64,000 nt of DNA from Fructobacillus durionis. Its GTDB lineage: Bacteria > Bacillota > Bacilli > Lactobacillales > Lactobacillaceae. Location of the stretch: NCBI RefSeq assembly GCF_900112405.1, contig NZ_FOLI01000001.1, forward strand, positions 186,001-250,000. Reading direction: 5' to 3'. Below the pieces are notes generated by a model that worked only from the letters and a program-made list of their open reading frames with translations, was not told the origin of the DNA and did no database searches. This document shows, one piece after another, positions 19,230-27,356 of this stretch. Numbering within the stretch: the first letter of the stretch is position 1; every line of letters begins with the position of its first letter. The position numbers were made by a program, and so were the translations under genes.

Positions 19230-21047
19230 ATGCATAAAAAGTTATATAAGGCAGGAAAGGTTTGGGTAGCAATGGCTGTTGTAACGGCGACTGCAATCCT
19301 TGGTGCCAATACTGCTTCCGCTGAGTCAACTAACTCAGCTCAAACGTCAGGAAATCAAGCGGCATATGCGGCTGCTAATTCTTCTGAAAATACTAGTGGG
19401 TCAACGGCAGTTCAAAGCGGTTCTGATACTACATCATCTTCACAAAATGCAGTATCTACATCTTCTTCAAACGCACAATCTGCTAATCAGAATGTCAACG
19501 TACAAGACAATCAACAAGCAGCTGGTAAATCAGCACGTGACGTTGCACTGGATAAGTATGCTAGCCAACACGTAAGTGGTTATATTTATTCCCCTGATGT
19601 ATCAACCGCTAACGGTGGTTATAACTGGTTTGAAAACGGTCAGTTGTTCACAGGTTTCCGTTACTATATGGGAACATATTACTGGTTCGTTGACGGTGTT
19701 CGTCAGAACGCTGGTTGGCGTCAAGCCTGGGGGATGACTTACTATACGGATGATAATGGTCGTGCCGTTCAAGGCCACCGTAACATCAATGGTCAGGATT
19801 TCTACTTTGGTAACGATGGTACTTACTACTTGCGTTCATCTGGCTACCTTTATGATGGATCAAGCCAGAACGGTGGTTATCGCTGGTATGAAAATGGAAA
19901 GTTGTTCACTGGTTTCCGTTACTACATGGGAACTTTCTACTGGTTCGTTGATGGTGTTCGTCAAAACGCCGGTTGGCGTCAAGCTTGGGGAATGACCTAC
20001 TATACGGATGATAATGGTCGTGCTGTTCAAGGTACCCGGATTATCGATGGTCGCCTTTATGACTTTGGAAACGATAACTCATACTACAGCCGTCCAGTAA
20101 ATGGCTATGTATGGGATGGATCAAGCCAGAACGGTGGATACCGTTGGTATGATAATGGTAACCTTTACACTGGTTTCAAGTACTACATGGGTACTTTCTA
20201 CTGGTTTATTGACGGTGTTCGTCAAAATGCTGGCTGGCGTCAAGCATGGGGTATGACATACTATACCGATGATCAAGGTCGTGCCGTTCAAGGACGTCGC
20301 TGGATTGATGGTGGTCAGTACTTCTTTGGTACTAACAACAGTTTCTTCCTCCGCACAAACAAGTATGTAGCTGACAATGACGGTGTATACTTTGCAGGTG
20401 GGGACGGGCGTTTCTTGACTGGTTCACAAAATATCTACGGTCGATCTGTTTCATTTTTTGGCGACGGCCGCTTGAATACTGACGGACTTGATATTAACTT
20501 CCCACACTGGTCTTTGAACCAGGGAGCACTTGGCGCACCTGAAGGATGTGAAGGTGTATCTTTCCAGATGGCCTTATCTGCTAAGGGAAAGCGTGTTCCT
20601 AGCTTGCAGGAAATCTATAACCGAATTGGTTATGGAGATGGCGTTTCACCATACCAAGGATTTAATGGTAACCCATTCGGAGGAGCACGTCCTTATACTA
20701 CGACTGTTCTTGCTGCACCATTGGCTGCTAAGTTGAACAATGCCTTTGGAGTTCAGACTGAAGATATTACTGGTGCTGGGCCAAATGAAATTTTGGCACA
20801 ATTGCTTTCTTATAATCCTGTGATTTCATACATCCCTTGGGACTTCCAAGTGGGTGCTGGCCGTGATCACTTCCACGTCCAGATGATTTATGGATATCGT
20901 AACGGTGGATTCCTTGTTGCTGATCCTTTGCAATATGCACGTGGTGCTAATTACTGGATTTCAACTGGTGAATGGTGGTACTTAAACAGCCACCTACAAC
21001 CTGTTGGCTTTGGGGCACCTGCTTCACAGAACGTTGCTGTTATCTAA
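19230..21047 (+). CDS. KxYKxGKxW-signal surface protein with binding repeats and C39-type peptidase domain
   Basis: A 605-residue exported protein. KLYKAGKVW at residues 4-12 matches the KxYKxGKxW signal motif often tied to accessory Sec export of Ser-rich glycoproteins. Likely cleavage follows TASA near 31. Residues 32-105 are rich in Ser, Thr, Asn and Gln. Three binding units (about 115-375) match those of the levanase-like gene. A C-terminal domain resembles C39-like cysteine peptidases: Cys440 in EGCEGVSF, His549 in HFHVQMIYGY, and VADP. A murein- or protein-cleaving role is possible but unproven. GGAGAG precedes the ATG; it is a single-gene unit with its own promoter and terminator. Confidence 0.8.
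   Translation: MHKKLYKAGKVWVAMAVVTATAILGANTASAESTNSAQTSGNQAAYAAANSSENTSGSTAVQSGSDTTSSSQNAVSTSSSNAQSANQNVNVQDNQQAAGKSARDVALDKYASQHVSGYIYSPDVSTANGGYNWFENGQLFTGFRYYMGTYYWFVDGVRQNAGWRQAWGMTYYTDDNGRAVQGHRNINGQDFYFGNDGTYYLRSSGYLYDGSSQNGGYRWYENGKLFTGFRYYMGTFYWFVDGVRQNAGWRQAWGMTYYTDDNGRAVQGTRIIDGRLYDFGNDNSYYSRPVNGYVWDGSSQNGGYRWYDNGNLYTGFKYYMGTFYWFIDGVRQNAGWRQAWGMTYYTDDQGRAVQGRRWIDGGQYFFGTNNSFFLRTNKYVADNDGVYFAGGDGRFLTGSQNIYGRSVSFFGDGRLNTDGLDINFPHWSLNQGALGAPEGCEGVSFQMALSAKGKRVPSLQEIYNRIGYGDGVSPYQGFNGNPFGGARPYTTTVLAAPLAAKLNNAFGVQTEDITGAGPNEILAQLLSYNPVISYIPWDFQVGAGRDHFHVQMIYGYRNGGFLVADPLQYARGANYWISTGEWWYLNSHLQPVGFGAPASQNVAVI
19574..20355 (+). repeat. Three tandem GW/YG-type binding units shared with the levanase-like gene
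   Basis: Units begin near 19574, 19839 and 20099. The core TGFRYYMGTYYWFVDGVR and GWRQAWGMTYYTDDNGRAVQG are nearly the same as in the units at 10026-10794, also at DNA level, with mostly synonymous differences. This suggests duplication or gene conversion across about 9 kb. Confidence 0.9.
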
Positions 21048-21059
21048 CTTTATTTAAAA

Positions 21060-21096
21060 AATCGACTGTTGATGATGAATCACAGTCGTTTTTTTA
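21060..21096 (+). terminator. Intrinsic terminator
   Basis: CGACTGT and ACAGTCG form the stem, with an inner GAT/ATC extension, followed by seven T residues. Confidence 0.85.
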
Positions 21097-21106
21097 TTGC
21101 AAATTT

Positions 21107-21115
21107 TGATATTAT
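21107..21115 (+). promoter_or_regulatory. Extended -10 promoter candidate for levansucrase copy 3
   Basis: TGATATTAT fits TGn plus a near-consensus -10 box, directly after the preceding terminator and 46 bases before the ATG at 21161. No clear -35 is seen. Confidence 0.45.
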
Positions 21116-21160
21116 GGTTAATGTGTATTTAAAATGAATGTTCAGTTATAAGGAAATAAA

Positions 21161-22735
21161 ATGGAAAGACGTCGAAAGAATAAAAAAATTAAATCTCGTA
21201 AACGCCTTTATCAGGTGGTTGGGCTTGCCACTATCTTGTTGATTGGAATTGCTAGCGCTTTTATTATTAGTGGGCAGAAAAGTCAGCAGAATGTCAGTGA
21301 TAAAACTTCTTCTAATAAAATAGGTGAAACGTCTTTTTATACTCGTTCGGATATGAATAATATTCCGGATTTAATTTCTAATAAGAAGTATTTAGCGCCA
21401 ACGATAGATCATGATTCCTTGAAGAAGAATCTTCCGAATGCGAGGGTTTATGACAGTACGACTGGAAAAACAGTATCGATGGATGTTTGGGACTCATGGC
21501 CAGTTACTAATCCCGATGGAACAGTTGCTAACTTTCATGGCTATCGGCTAGTGGTTGCTCAGACGGCAAAGAACGGACGTAATACAGGTTCTCCGACAAA
21601 GATGGGGATGTTCTTACAAAAAGATGGGGCTAAGCAAGACGATTTGAGTACTTGGAAGTTTATTGGCTATGTCTTTAACTCCACAGCTGAAGGAGTTGCG
21701 GATAACGATTATGATCAGTATTTTCAACATTCGATTGGGGAGTGGTCAGGTTCCACTATCATGATGGATAGTAAGGATAATACTTTACGAATCTTCTATG
21801 CAAACGCCTTTAAAATGAATGGTGTTTTTGGTCAAGTATTGACGACTGCCAAAATCACCTTGAATCCAGCGGATGGTAAAAAATGGTCGAGTGGTTTAGT
21901 TGTTGACCATAGTAAGACTACGGACCATAAGACTGTTTTTTCAGGGGATGGTAAAGTTTACCAAACGGCTACCCAGGGAGAAGGAAAGGGCGCTCACTTT
22001 AGTGATGATATAACGCTTCGAGATCCTCATTTTGTGCAAGACGGTGATAAATATTACCTCGCTTTTGAAGGAAATACAGGCCCGGCTGCAAATTATCAGG
22101 GAAAGAATAATTTTTCTAATCAGTCTTATTACGGCAGTGAGTCTTATTTCAAAAAAGAATCTGAACGGCTGAAGTCAAATTCCAATAGTCCTGAGTATGA
22201 AAAAACTTACTTTGCAAACGGAGCGATTGGAAAGCTTGAATTGAACAAAGATTTCACCGTTAAAAAAGTCATGCAACCCATGGTAACTGGAAATGCTACG
22301 AATGATGAATTAGAACGTATTAATCTGTTTAAGCATGATGGGCGTTGGTACGTCTTCACTTCAACATGGGGATTCCATATGGCGACTGATGATGAGAAGA
22401 TTTCGAAGAACTCCTATCTTTTAGGATTTAGTTCGAAAGATGGTATTAATGGAACGTATAAGCCTTTGAACGGGAATGGATTGGTCATTGCCGGACAAGG
22501 TGAAGGGGTTAACCCATCTAGTTTTACTTATTCTTATTTGGTTCTGCCCAACGGTAACAAGAAAAACAATCAGTTTGTTGTGACTTCATTTGAGCATAAC
22601 TCGACTTTTGCGCCTAGTTACTTGTTGAAGATTAATGGGGATAAAACAACGATGATCAATAATAAAGTCCTTGGTCAGGGAATGCTGATGGACAATAAGA
22701 AATATTATTCTGCACATGCTCAGAAATTGAGTTAA
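21161..22735 (+). CDS. Membrane-anchored GH68 levansucrase (copy 3)
   Basis: A 524-residue GH68 enzyme. A strongly basic start (MERRRKNKKIKSRKR) and one helix (about residues 17-37) form a signal anchor, followed by a short Ser/Asn/Lys linker. Catalytic residues: Asp111 (WDSWP), Asp288 (RDPHF) and Glu385 (DELERIN; the usual Ala or Pro after ER is Ile here), with GEWSG near 193. No repeats or sorting signal. AAGGAAATAAA precedes the ATG. It is transcribed on its own. The three copies differ most in the N-terminal anchor and linker, so they may differ in placement or product length. Confidence 0.9.
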   Translation: MERRRKNKKIKSRKRLYQVVGLATILLIGIASAFIISGQKSQQNVSDKTSSNKIGETSFYTRSDMNNIPDLISNKKYLAPTIDHDSLKKNLPNARVYDSTTGKTVSMDVWDSWPVTNPDGTVANFHGYRLVVAQTAKNGRNTGSPTKMGMFLQKDGAKQDDLSTWKFIGYVFNSTAEGVADNDYDQYFQHSIGEWSGSTIMMDSKDNTLRIFYANAFKMNGVFGQVLTTAKITLNPADGKKWSSGLVVDHSKTTDHKTVFSGDGKVYQTATQGEGKGAHFSDDITLRDPHFVQDGDKYYLAFEGNTGPAANYQGKNNFSNQSYYGSESYFKKESERLKSNSNSPEYEKTYFANGAIGKLELNKDFTVKKVMQPMVTGNATNDELERINLFKHDGRWYVFTSTWGFHMATDDEKISKNSYLLGFSSKDGINGTYKPLNGNGLVIAGQGEGVNPSSFTYSYLVLPNGNKKNNQFVVTSFEHNSTFAPSYLLKINGDKTTMINNKVLGQGMLMDNKKYYSAHAQKLS

Positions 22736-22810
22736 GCATTAACTTTGTTTGTTTCTTTAATATAAGTCCTGTATGCTATTGGATATAGTATTATTTGATT
22801 GAGGAATATA

Positions 22811-23239
22811 ATGACTAAATTAATTGATTTGTATAAGAAGTATGAAGAAACAATTCTTTATTTGTTCTTCGGCGGAGCGACCTTTGTTGTTTCTGTTGTT
22901 AGCTATGCTTTGTTTTCAGCCGTTTGGCATTGGAGCTATACTTGGGCATACATTGCTTCTTGGTTCTTGGCCGTCTTATTTGCTTATCTAACGAATCGGA
23001 TTTGGGTCTTTAAATCTGAGGTTCGTGATTTACCTGGATTGTTTCGAGAAATCTGGCAGTTTTACTTAGCCCGAATTGTTACTGGTATTTTAGGTTGGTT
23101 GATTTTAGCCTTTGGTGTTCGAATCCTAAACCAGAATGATTTGATTTGGAATGGTATTCAGAATATTTTTGTTATTATCTCGAACTATGTGTTGAGTAAG
23201 TTGTACATCTTTAAGAAGATCGAAGAGATGGAAGGCTAA
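22811..23239 (+). CDS. GtrA-family membrane protein (polyprenyl-phosphate sugar flippase type)
   Basis: A 142-residue protein with four membrane helices. GTATFVVSVV-like spacing (GGATFVVSVVSYALF near residue 20), the loop AYLTNRIWVFKS near 62 and the ending NYVLSKLYIFKK are typical of GtrA. GtrA proteins are thought to flip polyprenyl-phosphate sugars for a GtrB plus GT-C glycosylation system. The GtrB-like and GT-C-like partners lie at 865-3457 in this window. The ATG at 22811 has GAGGA in front and is preferred over a TTG 12 bases earlier. It is monocistronic, with its own terminator. Confidence 0.85.
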   Translation: MTKLIDLYKKYEETILYLFFGGATFVVSVVSYALFSAVWHWSYTWAYIASWFLAVLFAYLTNRIWVFKSEVRDLPGLFREIWQFYLARIVTGILGWLILAFGVRILNQNDLIWNGIQNIFVIISNYVLSKLYIFKKIEEMEG

Positions 23240-23241
23240 GA

Positions 23242-23274
23242 AAAAGCAGTTGCTTAGGCAGCTGCTTTTTTTGT
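23242..23274 (+). terminator. Intrinsic terminator
   Basis: AAAAAGCAG-TGC pairs with GCA-CTGCTTTTTTT around loop TTAG, just after the GtrA stop. Confidence 0.9.
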
Positions 23275-23329
23275 TGTTATGAAGTGTGAGACTTTGTTAC
23301 TTAATTATTGAAAAATTCTGCTCATCTCA

Positions 23330-23356
23330 TTGCAATCTTAAAGAAATGTATATAAT
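23330..23356 (+). promoter_or_regulatory. Promoter of the Ser-rich anchored protein gene
   Basis: A consensus TATAAT at 23351-23356 and TTGCAA at 23330-23335, spaced 15 bases. Transcription would begin near 23363, which argues against the TTG at 23364 as start and for the GTG at 23424. Confidence 0.6.
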
Positions 23357-23423
23357 ATAAGGGTTGAAAAGATATTTTAACCGTTTGGTAGATATCGATA
23401 CCATTTTTAGGAGATTGACCAGT

Positions 23424-24077
23424 GTGGTAAAACAGAAAAAATTCTTGGTAACAGTTTTCGTTACCATTATTTTGACTGCGGGCGCTGCGACTTTGGCGGT
23501 GAGGGATTTGGATTCTTCGACTGCTGATGGAGAGAAAACGGAGCGAAGCAGTTCAAAAAGTTCGACAAAGGATACGTCTTGGAAGAAGAACATTCAGTCG
23601 GAGGCAACAGTTGATGAAGATGTGAGCGAATCGAGCAGTTCGTCATCAACTCAGGCAAGTAGTAAACAGAATTCAGGTAGTGAGGGAGACTCTTCGGTTG
23701 TTCAGCAATCGAATACGCTGACCGAGGATGATTTCCGTTCAAGTGATGATTTAGCTTATCGAATGATTGTGATATACGGATTGGTTCATGGGGATGCTTC
23801 TTGGAAAGGCTTGGCATCAGCATCAAGTATTACGATGACGCGTCAACCTGGTTCAGCGCCGGTGTTTATCGCTACTGATACAAAGGGTGGTAAGTATAAG
23901 GCGTACTATCGTTATGTCATGAATTCCAATGATACAGAATCACAGAAGCAGCCACTTTCCTTTAGTGAAAATGATGCAAAGGAATACCGAGCAACTTTTG
24001 ATGATGTATTGAATTACGTGAATGCTAACGGCGGTCGTACGACAGTCGAGAAGTTGAATTTTAAGTTAGTTAATTAA
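23424..24077 (+). CDS. Membrane-anchored Ser-rich protein of unknown function
   Basis: A 217-residue protein if GTG 23424 is used; AGGAG lies ten bases upstream, while the earlier TTG at 23364 has no usable ribosome site. One helix (about residues 5-26) is followed by a linker of about 75 residues rich in Ser, Lys, Thr and Asp. A compact C-terminal domain (about 110-217) contains YRMIVIYGLVHGDASWKGL and ends NGGRTTVEKLNFKLVN. I do not recognise the domain. It stands alone between a promoter and a perfect terminator, at the boundary between the polysaccharide region and the core genes. Confidence 0.7.
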   Translation: MVKQKKFLVTVFVTIILTAGAATLAVRDLDSSTADGEKTERSSSKSSTKDTSWKKNIQSEATVDEDVSESSSSSSTQASSKQNSGSEGDSSVVQQSNTLTEDDFRSSDDLAYRMIVIYGLVHGDASWKGLASASSITMTRQPGSAPVFIATDTKGGKYKAYYRYVMNSNDTESQKQPLSFSENDAKEYRATFDDVLNYVNANGGRTTVEKLNFKLVN

Positions 24078-24080
24078 TAT

Positions 24081-24113
24081 AAAAAGGACCTACTGAACAG
24101 TAGGTCCTTTTTT
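24081..24113 (+). terminator. Intrinsic terminator
   Basis: A perfect stem of about 15 bases, AAAGGACCTACTG with CAGTAGGTCCTTT, loop AA, ending in T residues. It is symmetrical and could work both ways. Confidence 0.95.
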
Positions 24114-24196
24114 GTATAACATCGATTAAGACTGTTGTGATGGGGATTTTAACCTGTTATGCTTACGGCAGAAAATACTATAAAAAGGAGAAAAAG

Positions 24197-24451
24197 ATGA
24201 CCACACAAATTCAAATTAATTTAGATAGTCGTGATAAGGTATCCTTTGATAGACTCTGTGAGAAATTGGGGATGACAGCGGAAGATGCCTTCCAAAATTT
24301 TGTGATTAAGTCGCTAGATGTAGGGAATATTCCCTTTAAAATAGAAGAACCGAATGAGCGATTGAAAAAAGCTTTGGCAAGTCGAGACTTTGTGACATTT
24401 AAGAATCCCAAAGATTTTTTGGAGTACTTGAATAATGACGAAGATGAATGA
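24197..24451 (+). CDS. RelB/DinJ-family antitoxin
   Basis: An 84-residue protein. The N-terminus TTQIQINLDSRDKVSFDRLCEKLGMTAEDAFQNFV is the ribbon-helix-helix DNA-binding part of RelB/DinJ antitoxins. The acidic C-terminus (PKDFLEYLNNDEDE) would wrap the toxin. The ATG at 24197 is chosen for AAGGAG just upstream; a longer frame from 24137 has none. It overlaps the toxin gene by 17 bases, the usual coupled arrangement, and probably represses its own promoter. Confidence 0.85.
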   Translation: MTTQIQINLDSRDKVSFDRLCEKLGMTAEDAFQNFVIKSLDVGNIPFKIEEPNERLKKALASRDFVTFKNPKDFLEYLNNDEDE

Positions 24452-24722
24452 ATATCAGTACGAAGCGCGCCCTGTAAATGGATTTAAAAAGCAATATCGA
24501 AAAGTAATGAAGGGAGGTAGATATAAACAGAAGGATTTTGATAGAATAGTTGAAATTCTTTTACGTGGGTTGCCCATTCCTGCGTCATATGAAGATCATC
24601 AATTAATCAATCGAGAAGAAGAGCGTGCTCTGCATATTAAACCGGATTGGGTTTTGGTTTATCGCTATAATGGTCATTACGTGGAATTCATTGAAACCGG
24701 TAGTCATACCAATCTATTTTAA
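24435..24722 (+). CDS. YafQ-family mRNA interferase toxin (RelE superfamily)
   Basis: A 95-residue basic protein. YEDHQLIN near residue 57, then ERALHIKPDWVLVYRY near 70, and the C-terminal ETGSHTNLF match the YafQ/RelE toxin fold, which cuts ribosome-bound mRNA. The residues His-Ile-x-Pro-Asp-Trp and the late His are family hallmarks. It starts inside the antitoxin gene and is followed by a bidirectional terminator. It appears complete, so the pair is probably functional. Confidence 0.85.
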   Translation: MTKMNEYQYEARPVNGFKKQYRKVMKGGRYKQKDFDRIVEILLRGLPIPASYEDHQLINREEERALHIKPDWVLVYRYNGHYVEFIETGSHTNLF

Positions 24723-24728
24723 GCAAAA

Positions 24729-24766
24729 CAAAAACCCCCTCAGCCGAATAGGTGAGGGGGTTTATT
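24729..24766. terminator. Bidirectional terminator
   Basis: AAACCCCCTCA pairs with TGAGGGGGTTT, with A-rich and T-rich flanks. It separates the toxin gene from rpsT, which is read toward it. Confidence 0.9.
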
Positions 24767-24778
24767 CATTAAAATGAA

Positions 24779-25030
24779 TTACTTAACGTACTTAGCCAAA
24801 CGTGACTTTTGACGTGAAGCCTTGTTCTTCTTGATCAAGCCCTTTGAGTGGGCACGGTCAATAGCAGAAGAAACTTGCTTGTACAATTCAGCAGTGTCTT
24901 CTGAACCTGCGTTAGCAGCCTTAACGAAACGCTTTACAGCAGTACGGTAGGCAGAACGTTGAGGTTCGTTACGATCGTGTTGCTTCTTAGTCAAGCGTAC
25001 ACGTTGAATAGATGATTCAATGATCGGCAT
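24779..25030 (-). CDS. rpsT: Ribosomal protein S20
   Basis: An 83-residue, Lys/Arg-rich small-subunit protein that binds 16S rRNA. MPIIESSIQRVRLTKKQHDRN at the start and the C-terminal GLIKKNKASRQKSRLAKYVK are typical S20, though the opening PIIESS differs from the common MANIKS form. AAGGAG is seven bases before the ATG. It lies 46 bases downstream of rpsO on the same strand and may be co-transcribed with it. Confidence 0.95.
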   Translation of the reverse strand: MPIIESSIQRVRLTKKQHDRNEPQRSAYRTAVKRFVKAANAGSEDTAELYKQVSSAIDRAHSKGLIKKNKASRQKSRLAKYVK

Positions 25031-25076
25031 ATGTCTATCTCCTTAAATTTGATGCTGGTTTTTGAAAAGCAGTAGC

Positions 25077-25346
25077 TTAACGACGCAAACCTAAGCGCTT
25101 GATCAATTCACGGTAACGAGGAACATCGGTACCACGGAGGTAACGAAGCAAGTTACGACGACGACCGATCTTCTTCAAAAGACCACGTTGTGAGTGAAAA
25201 TCATGCTTGTGCATTTCCATGTGGGCGTTCAATTCGTTAATGTCAGCAGTCAAAACTGCAACTTGAACTTCCACTGAACCAGTATCGCCTTCATGGCGGG
25301 CATATTCTTTCATGATTTCGTTCTTACGTTCTTGTGTAAGGGCCAT
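25077..25346 (-). CDS. rpsO: Ribosomal protein S15
   Basis: An 89-residue small-subunit protein, the normal S15 length, with [25 protein letters not shown]. The second of two close ATGs (25346) is preferred: it gives the family start [11 protein letters not shown], and AAGGTGG is at proper distance, whereas the ATG at 25352 is too close to that site. The mRNA leader is about 90 bases and may carry the S15 autoregulatory element, but no fold can be confirmed by eye. Confidence 0.95.
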   Translation of the reverse strand: MALTQERKNEIMKEYARHEGDTGSVEVQVAVLTADINELNAHMEMHKHDFHSQRGLLKKIGRRRNLLRYLRGTDVPRYRELIKRLGLRR

Positions 25347-25443
25347 AATCATTCCACCTTTCTATAATGTCGCCAAGTTCTGAGAAAAACGACGGTGAGA
25401 CGTTAATCTAAGAAATTGGTCAGTTGTTTTGACAACAGTCTTA

Positions 25444-25471
25444 ATTATACGGACTTTTGCTAGAAAATCAA
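25444..25471 (-). promoter_or_regulatory. rpsO promoter
   Basis: On the minus strand, TTGATT and TATAAT are spaced by 16 bases, about 100 bases before the rpsO start. Confidence 0.8.
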
Positions 25472-25492
25472 GGGGCAAGAAAAGCCTTTTAA

Positions 25493-25501
25493 TGGTAGAA
25501 T
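25493..25501 (+). promoter_or_regulatory. Extended -10 promoter of the gatCAB operon
   Basis: TGGTAGAAT matches TGn-TA-AAT, 69 bases before the gatC ATG. The leader then holds GAAAGGAAA and a bulged hairpin (25533-25556). Confidence 0.55.
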
Positions 25502-25569
25502 AGAACAGTAATTAATCTAGAAAGGAAAGCCGTGGTATCGCCTTTGTGGCGTGCCATGCAGGTGAATAC

Positions 25570-25878
25570 ATGGCAACATCAATTTCAAAAGAAGAAGTCG
25601 CCCACGTGGCCGATTTGGCCAAGTTGACTTTTACCGATGCTGAACTAGAAGCCTACACAAACCAATTGCAGGATATCGTATCCCTCGTTGGTAAGATGGC
25701 TGAGGTTGACACAGAAGGCGTAGAACCAACGTTCTCCGTAACCAAGAACGTCAATCATCTCCGTGAAGATAAGGCGGACAACTGGCATGAAAAGAAGGCC
25801 TTGCTCAAGCAAGCGCCTGAAGAAGCAGCGGACCTTATCAAGGTTCCTGCCATCTTATCAGGAGGGGAAGAAGCCTAA
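25570..25878 (+). CDS. gatC: Glutamyl/aspartyl-tRNA amidotransferase subunit C
   Basis: A 102-residue subunit of the GatCAB complex, which converts Glu-tRNA(Gln) and Asp-tRNA(Asn) to their amidated forms. [23 protein letters not shown] and the C-terminal VPAIL are family landmarks. The ATG at 25570 has AGGTG five bases upstream and gives normal length; an in-frame ATG at 25546 lies within a leader hairpin. The TAATG junction overlaps gatA by one base. Confidence 0.95.
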   Translation: MATSISKEEVAHVADLAKLTFTDAELEAYTNQLQDIVSLVGKMAEVDTEGVEPTFSVTKNVNHLREDKADNWHEKKALLKQAPEEAADLIKVPAILSGGEEA

Positions 25879-27344
25879 TGACATACAATTACTTCGAACA
25901 CTCACTGGAAGATATCCATGCAGCCTTGCAGTCTGGTGAATTGACTGCTACGCAGTTGACTAAGGATACTTTAGAAAATATCAAGCAAACTGACGGCGAA
26001 TTGGAAGCCTTTGTTCGCTTGCACGAAGACGCCGCTTTGGAAGCAGCACGTGTTGCTGATGAAGAGGGTAACTTCGATAACATCTTGGCTGGTATCCCAA
26101 TGGCCATGAAGGACAATATCTCAACGGAAGGTCTTGAAACAACTGGGGCTTCTAAGATTTTGTCTGGCTTTGAACCAGTTTATGACGCTACGGCAACTAA
26201 GAAGTTGAAGGCGGCTGGTGCCGTTATCGTTGGTAAGGCCAACATGGATGAATTTGCCATGGGTGGTTCTACTGAAACTTCTGCTTACAAGAAGACAAAG
26301 AACGCCTGGGACCTAAGTCGTGTTCCTGGTGGTTCATCAGGTGGTTCTGCTGCAGCCGTTGCTGCTGGTCAAGTGCCATACGCTTTGGGTTCTGATACTG
26401 GTGGTTCAATCCGTCAGCCAGCCGCTTTTAACGGTTTGGCTGGTATGAAGCCAACTTATGGTCGTGTGTCCCGTTTTGGACTCTTTGCCATGGCTTCATC
26501 ATTGGATCAAATTGGTCCTTTGACTCGTACAGTAAAAGACAACGCTTTGGTTTTGAACGCCATCTCTGGTTTCGACGAGCGTGACTCTACTTCTGCCAAC
26601 TTGCTTGTTCCTGACTTTACTGAAAAGATGGGTCAGTCAATTAAGGGCATGAAGGTTGCCGTTCCTAAGGAATACTTTGAAGAAGGTATTTCTGACGAAG
26701 TGAAGTTGCAAGTTAACGCTGCCATTGCTGAATTGAAGGCAATGGGTGCCGAAGTTTCTGAAGTATCCTTGCCACACACGCAGTACGGTGTTGCCGCATA
26801 CTACGTTTTGATGTCGTCTGAAGCTTCTTCTAACTTGCAGCGTTACGATGGTATCCGTTATGGATTCCGCGCACCAGATGCCAAGTCTTTGGAAGAAGTT
26901 TACAAGAAGACTCGTTCTGAAGGATTTGGCCCTGAAGTAAAGCGCCGTATCATGCTGGGAACCTTCTCATTGTCAGCCGGTGCCTACGATGCCTTCTTCC
27001 GTAAGGCCGCTCAAATCCGTACCTTGATTATCGAGGACTTCAACAAAGTCTTTGAAGACTACGATTTGATTGTGGCACCTACGACACCAACTCAGGCCTA
27101 CAAGATTGGTTCTGAAATTGATGATCCAAAGGCCATGTACATGGGTGATGTTTTGACAATCCCCGTGAACTTGGCTGGATTGCCTGCCATGTCAGTGAAC
27201 GCCGGCTTCAACGCTGGTTTGCCAATTGGCTTGCAAATTATTGGTAAGGCTTTCGACGAACAAACAATTTACCAGTTGGCTTACGCCTTTGAGCAAAAGA
27301 ACCATTTTGCTGAAAACGTGCCAGCAATCGGTAAGGATTTCTAA
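25878..27344 (+). CDS. gatA: Glutamyl/aspartyl-tRNA amidotransferase subunit A
   Basis: A 488-residue amidase that frees ammonia from glutamine for GatB. The Ser-cis-Ser-Lys set is visible: Lys78 in AMKDN, Ser153 in PGGSSGGS and Ser177 in TGGSIRQ. Length is normal. It overlaps gatC by one base and precedes gatB by 12 bases, with AGGGGG as ribosome site for the latter. Confidence 0.97.
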   Translation: MTYNYFEHSLEDIHAALQSGELTATQLTKDTLENIKQTDGELEAFVRLHEDAALEAARVADEEGNFDNILAGIPMAMKDNISTEGLETTGASKILSGFEPVYDATATKKLKAAGAVIVGKANMDEFAMGGSTETSAYKKTKNAWDLSRVPGGSSGGSAAAVAAGQVPYALGSDTGGSIRQPAAFNGLAGMKPTYGRVSRFGLFAMASSLDQIGPLTRTVKDNALVLNAISGFDERDSTSANLLVPDFTEKMGQSIKGMKVAVPKEYFEEGISDEVKLQVNAAIAELKAMGAEVSEVSLPHTQYGVAAYYVLMSSEASSNLQRYDGIRYGFRAPDAKSLEEVYKKTRSEGFGPEVKRRIMLGTFSLSAGAYDAFFRKAAQIRTLIIEDFNKVFEDYDLIVAPTTPTQAYKIGSEIDDPKAMYMGDVLTIPVNLAGLPAMSVNAGFNAGLPIGLQIIGKAFDEQTIYQLAYAFEQKNHFAENVPAIGKDF

Positions 27345-27356
27345 GGGGGCCAGCTG

